Translations under genes and position numbers: made by a program
Shown: positions 61,977 to 64,000 of the stretch, one piece after another
How the letters are laid out: each line of letters starts with the position of its first letter
How positions within the stretch are numbered: position 1 is the first letter of the stretch
NCBI RefSeq assembly: GCF_000407185.1
Contig: NZ_KE136482.1
Span: forward strand, 496,001 to 560,000
Reading direction: 5' to 3'
Source: Enterococcus malodoratus ATCC 43197
GTDB taxonomy: Bacteria; Bacillota; Bacilli; Lactobacillales; Enterococcaceae
Length of the DNA stretch: 64,000 nucleotides
Notes under the pieces: generated by a model
What the model was told of the DNA's origin: nothing
Databases searched by the model: none
The model's input: the letters and a program-made list of their open reading frames with translations, nothing else

Positions 61977-62012
61977 CATCATCATTTTGTTTGTTCGTCT
62001 TGTGTCCTTCAT
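61929..62012 (-). CDS. Met/Cys-rich leader peptide (27 aa)
   Basis: ATG at 62010-62012 is preceded by AAAGGAG with 9-nt spacing, and TAA is at 61929-61931. Met codons are at positions 1, 10, 11, 12, 15, 16 and Cys codons at 17, 19 and 22 (core MMMPNMMCLCPSC). Such clustering of two rare codons is not expected by chance in 27 codons. It precedes a terminator and the UroD-like gene. It is best explained as a regulatory peptide whose translation senses charged tRNA-Met and tRNA-Cys. Confidence 0.82.
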   Translation of the reverse strand: MKDTRRTNKMMMPNMMCLCPSCSLAYL

Positions 62013-62055
62013 GATTGCTCGCTCCTTTCAGAATTGTTCTATCTCTAGTAAATCA

Positions 62056-62084
62056 ACTATACCAGCTGCTAACTTGCTTGCCTA
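62056..62084 (-). promoter_or_regulatory. Promoter of the leader peptide/UroD/ABC operon
   Basis: TAGGCA (62079-62084), 17-nt spacer, TATAGT (62056-62061) on the minus strand. The weak -35 box leaves room for activation by the LysR regulator encoded just upstream. No defined LysR box was identified. Confidence 0.5.
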
Positions 62085-62128
62085 ATTGAGATTTTTTATG
62101 ACTATTCATTGCTTTTTATTATGATGCA

Positions 62129-63025
62129 TCACTTCTCTTGCAATGTTTTCTTTAGTTCCGTTAGAAAATAAGTGCCAAGCTCAGTTGGTTTGCGCATCCG
62201 GTTGCTTATCACTACCAAAGAGTGCTGGTCCGCATCCTCCAACGGACGCAAAACGATCTGATCTTTGGTTAATCCTTTGATTATTCCAAGACCAGAGGCA
62301 TAAGCATCTGAAGCGGCCAATAAATTCATTAAGGTGCCTCGATCATTTGTATAATAGTTCGAGCGCTCCTTGGATATACCGATGGGGTCTTCGTTCAGGT
62401 AGGCTGATCCGTGATCTTCTTGAATAAATCGAACCTGCGGATATGCCGACAGATCGTCTTTTGTTATTACCTCTTTAGCCGCAAGTGGATGATGAGCGCC
62501 CAAATATATATGCGTTGAAAAATTACCTAGAACCTCAAAGTTCAGACTTTCTTGATTGAAATAGCGTTCCAGCATTCGTTTACTTTGCTGATTAAGATAG
62601 ATGATCCCCAATTCGCTTTCAAAATCGCGGATACTTTCAAGAATTCGTTTGGTGGTTGTTTCATTCAAATAGAAATTTTGGCAAACTGACTGAAATTTTT
62701 CTGCGACCTTCATAAACGGTTCATAGAGAAAATCATAATGCTGGCAACTCACCGTAAAACTCTGCTTAGTTCCCAACAAAAAATGCTTTTCCATTTCTTC
62801 AACCTGGGCTAAAATTCGTTTAGCGTAGGTCAAGAAATCACTGCCAGCTTCTGTCAGGCACGCACCTGATTTTGACCTATGAAACAATTGTACGTCCAAC
62901 TCGTTTTCCAGCTCCTTGATGGAACTGGAAAGACTGGGTTGAGTCACAAATAATTCTTTCGCCGCCTGACTGAAGCTTCCAACCGTAGCGATCGTTTGGA
63001 CATAGCGATATTGCTGTAAGTTCAT
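62129..63025 (-). CDS. LysR family regulator, probably of sulfur amino acid genes
   Basis: A 298-residue LysR protein: HTH at residues 2-60 (FSQAAKELFVTQPSLSSSIKELENELDVQLFHR) and a two-lobed effector domain. It resembles CmbR/CysR/MtaR regulators of lactic acid bacteria and lies between a cystathionine enzyme gene and the leader-peptide operon, so both are likely targets. The start at 63025 (MNLQQYRYVQ) has GGAGAGG upstream; a GTG six bases earlier is less likely. Confidence 0.88.
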   Translation of the reverse strand: MNLQQYRYVQTIATVGSFSQAAKELFVTQPSLSSSIKELENELDVQLFHRSKSGACLTEAGSDFLTYAKRILAQVEEMEKHFLLGTKQSFTVSCQHYDFLYEPFMKVAEKFQSVCQNFYLNETTTKRILESIRDFESELGIIYLNQQSKRMLERYFNQESLNFEVLGNFSTHIYLGAHHPLAAKEVITKDDLSAYPQVRFIQEDHGSAYLNEDPIGISKERSNYYTNDRGTLMNLLAASDAYASGLGIIKGLTKDQIVLRPLEDADQHSLVVISNRMRKPTELGTYFLTELKKTLQEK

Positions 63026-63049
63026 GTTCACCTCTCCTGTCTCACGTTT

Positions 63050-64000
63050 TTACTCTTCAAAAGCGCCAAAGCCTTGAGCCAGATCCCTCAACAAATCTTG
63101 ACTATCTTCTATACCAATCGAAAGACGTAATAAATTATCTGTTAGCCCATAGGATTCTCGCAGGTCTTTCGGAATATCAGCATGGGTTTGAGTAGTCGGA
63201 TAAGTGATCAATGTCTCCACTCCGCCCAAACTTTCGGCAAACGTGATCAAATTCAAATTTGCTAAAAAGTGATTGATTTTACTCGCGTCTCTGACATAGA
63301 AGCTGATCATTCCGCCGATGCCGGGATACAATACTTTTTCGATCTGCGGAAAATCTTTTAAGGCTTTGGCGATTTCCTGCGCATTGCGTTCCTGTTGTTC
63401 AAAGCGGATTTTCAAGGTTTTTAAACTGCGAATGAATAACCAACTGTCAAAACTTGATAACGTTGGTCCGGTCGTATTGCTCAACCAAGCCAATCTTTCT
63501 CCTACATCCGACTCCTTCGCAACGACGACCCCCGCCAGCAAATCGTTGTGTCCGCTTAAAAATTTCGTGCCAGAATGAACGACGATATCAGCACCTTCTT
63601 TAAGCGGCTGCTGTCTTAACGGAGTAGAAAATGTATTGTCTACGATCAGACAAGCTTGGTACTTATGAGCTAGTTTGGCCGTATCAGCGATCGAAACTTC
63701 TTGCATTAAAGGATTCGTCGGTGTTTCCAAAAATACGGCGTCGATTTTTTTAGTTAGTTGACTCTCTAAGCTGTCAAAATCATCGAAATAATGAAACACG
63801 GAAGAATTCTGCCGTTCCAGCTCTTTGAAATAGCGATAACTGCCGCCGTAAAGATCACGAGAAACTAAAAATTCACTTTTCGCCGGAAACAAATTGAAAA
63901 CTAATTGGATCGCACTCATACCGGAGCTTGTCACGATTCCCTGACTTCCTGCTTCTAACTTCGCCAAGGCCCCCTCCAAAATATCTCTGGTGGGATTTTT
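63050..64000 (-). CDS. Cys/Met metabolism PLP enzyme (cystathionine gamma-synthase/beta-lyase), 5' end cut by window
   Basis: The visible ~316 residues belong to the trans-sulfuration PLP family: NPTRDILEGALAKLE, SSGMSAIQLVFNL, RDLYGGSYRYF, ETPTNPLMQ, VDNTFSTP and the PLP lysine in HSGTKFLSGHND. LRLSIGIEDSQDLLRDL is the usual C-terminus. It may make or cleave cystathionine; gamma-synthase and beta-lyase cannot be separated safely by eye. The frame is open at base 64000. LysR follows 24 nt downstream, so both are probably one transcript. Confidence 0.92.
   Translation of the reverse strand, partial: KNPTRDILEGALAKLEAGSQGIVTSSGMSAIQLVFNLFPAKSEFLVSRDLYGGSYRYFKELERQNSSVFHYFDDFDSLESQLTKKIDAVFLETPTNPLMQEVSIADTAKLAHKYQACLIVDNTFSTPLRQQPLKEGADIVVHSGTKFLSGHNDLLAGVVVAKESDVGERLAWLSNTTGPTLSSFDSWLFIRSLKTLKIRFEQQERNAQEIAKALKDFPQIEKVLYPGIGGMISFYVRDASKINHFLANLNLITFAESLGGVETLITYPTTQTHADIPKDLRESYGLTDNLLRLSIGIEDSQDLLRDLAQGFGAFEE

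Noticed and set aside
1-64000. CRISPR arrays, rRNA and tRNA genes
   Set aside because: No regularly spaced repeats and no tRNA or rRNA signatures were seen on either strand.

Overview
The window looks like a chromosomal segment of a low-to-moderate GC lactic acid bacterium, most probably an Enterococcus outside the faecalis/faecium pair. The reasons are strong AGGAGG-type ribosome binding sites, T-box control of trp genes, a cydABCD operon, an Mga-type regulator, a Bce-type resistance module, BceS-like short sensor kinase, NlpC/P60 autolysin architecture and a complete trp operon. Species cannot be fixed from the sequence alone. Most genes lie on the minus strand. No rRNA, tRNA or CRISPR array was seen.

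1-10.6 kb: a TetR-controlled ABC exporter (ATPase cut by the left edge), an Mga-like regulator convergent with a secreted sortase-like protein, a DUF6179/DUF6323 pair, a 50-residue membrane protein behind an early terminator, a membrane-anchored cyclophilin and a ClbS/DfsB-like protein. 10.8-16.9 kb: cydABCD for cytochrome bd oxidase. 17-21 kb: lipid kinase, a DUF2922 protein with an unknown partner, and a C69 dipeptidase. 21-28.4 kb: trpEGDCFBA behind two tandem tryptophan T-box riboswitches that are embedded in a duplicated, partly palindromic leader segment.

28.5-34.3 kb: single genes (propeller-like protein, nitroreductase, TetR/SDR divergent pair with two operators, formate/nitrite channel, OsmC, GNAT). 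34.4-40.4 kb: a TetR-adjacent operon of CoA-acylating aldehyde dehydrogenase, phosphate butyryltransferase, butyrate kinase, zinc alcohol dehydrogenase and an Mpv17-like membrane protein. It looks like an aldehyde dismutation route that yields ATP, and its promoter carries a cre site over the -35 box and a perfect palindrome near +1. 40.6-51.6 kb: NlpC/P60-glucosaminidase, a Mn-type CDF exporter, a BceRSAB-like module and a two-gene His-rich permease system.

51.6-57.8 kb is accessory: orphan small genes, a zinc ribbon protein, a universal-stress-protein operon preceded by a ~200-nt structured RNA (probable Lacto-usp/6S-like RNA), four tandem small RNA genes each with its own promoter and terminator, and an IS21-family element that separates two different broken genes, one of them a PTS fructose IIB.

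57.8-64 kb is a sulfur-amino-acid region: a polar amino acid ABC transporter and a UroD-fold thiol methyltransferase-like protein are transcribed behind a 27-codon leader peptide with six Met and three Cys codons. The leader overlaps mutually exclusive hairpins ending in an intrinsic terminator. Upstream are a LysR regulator and a cystathionine synthase/lyase cut by the right edge. This leader-peptide attenuator and the four-sRNA array are the best candidates for undescribed systems.
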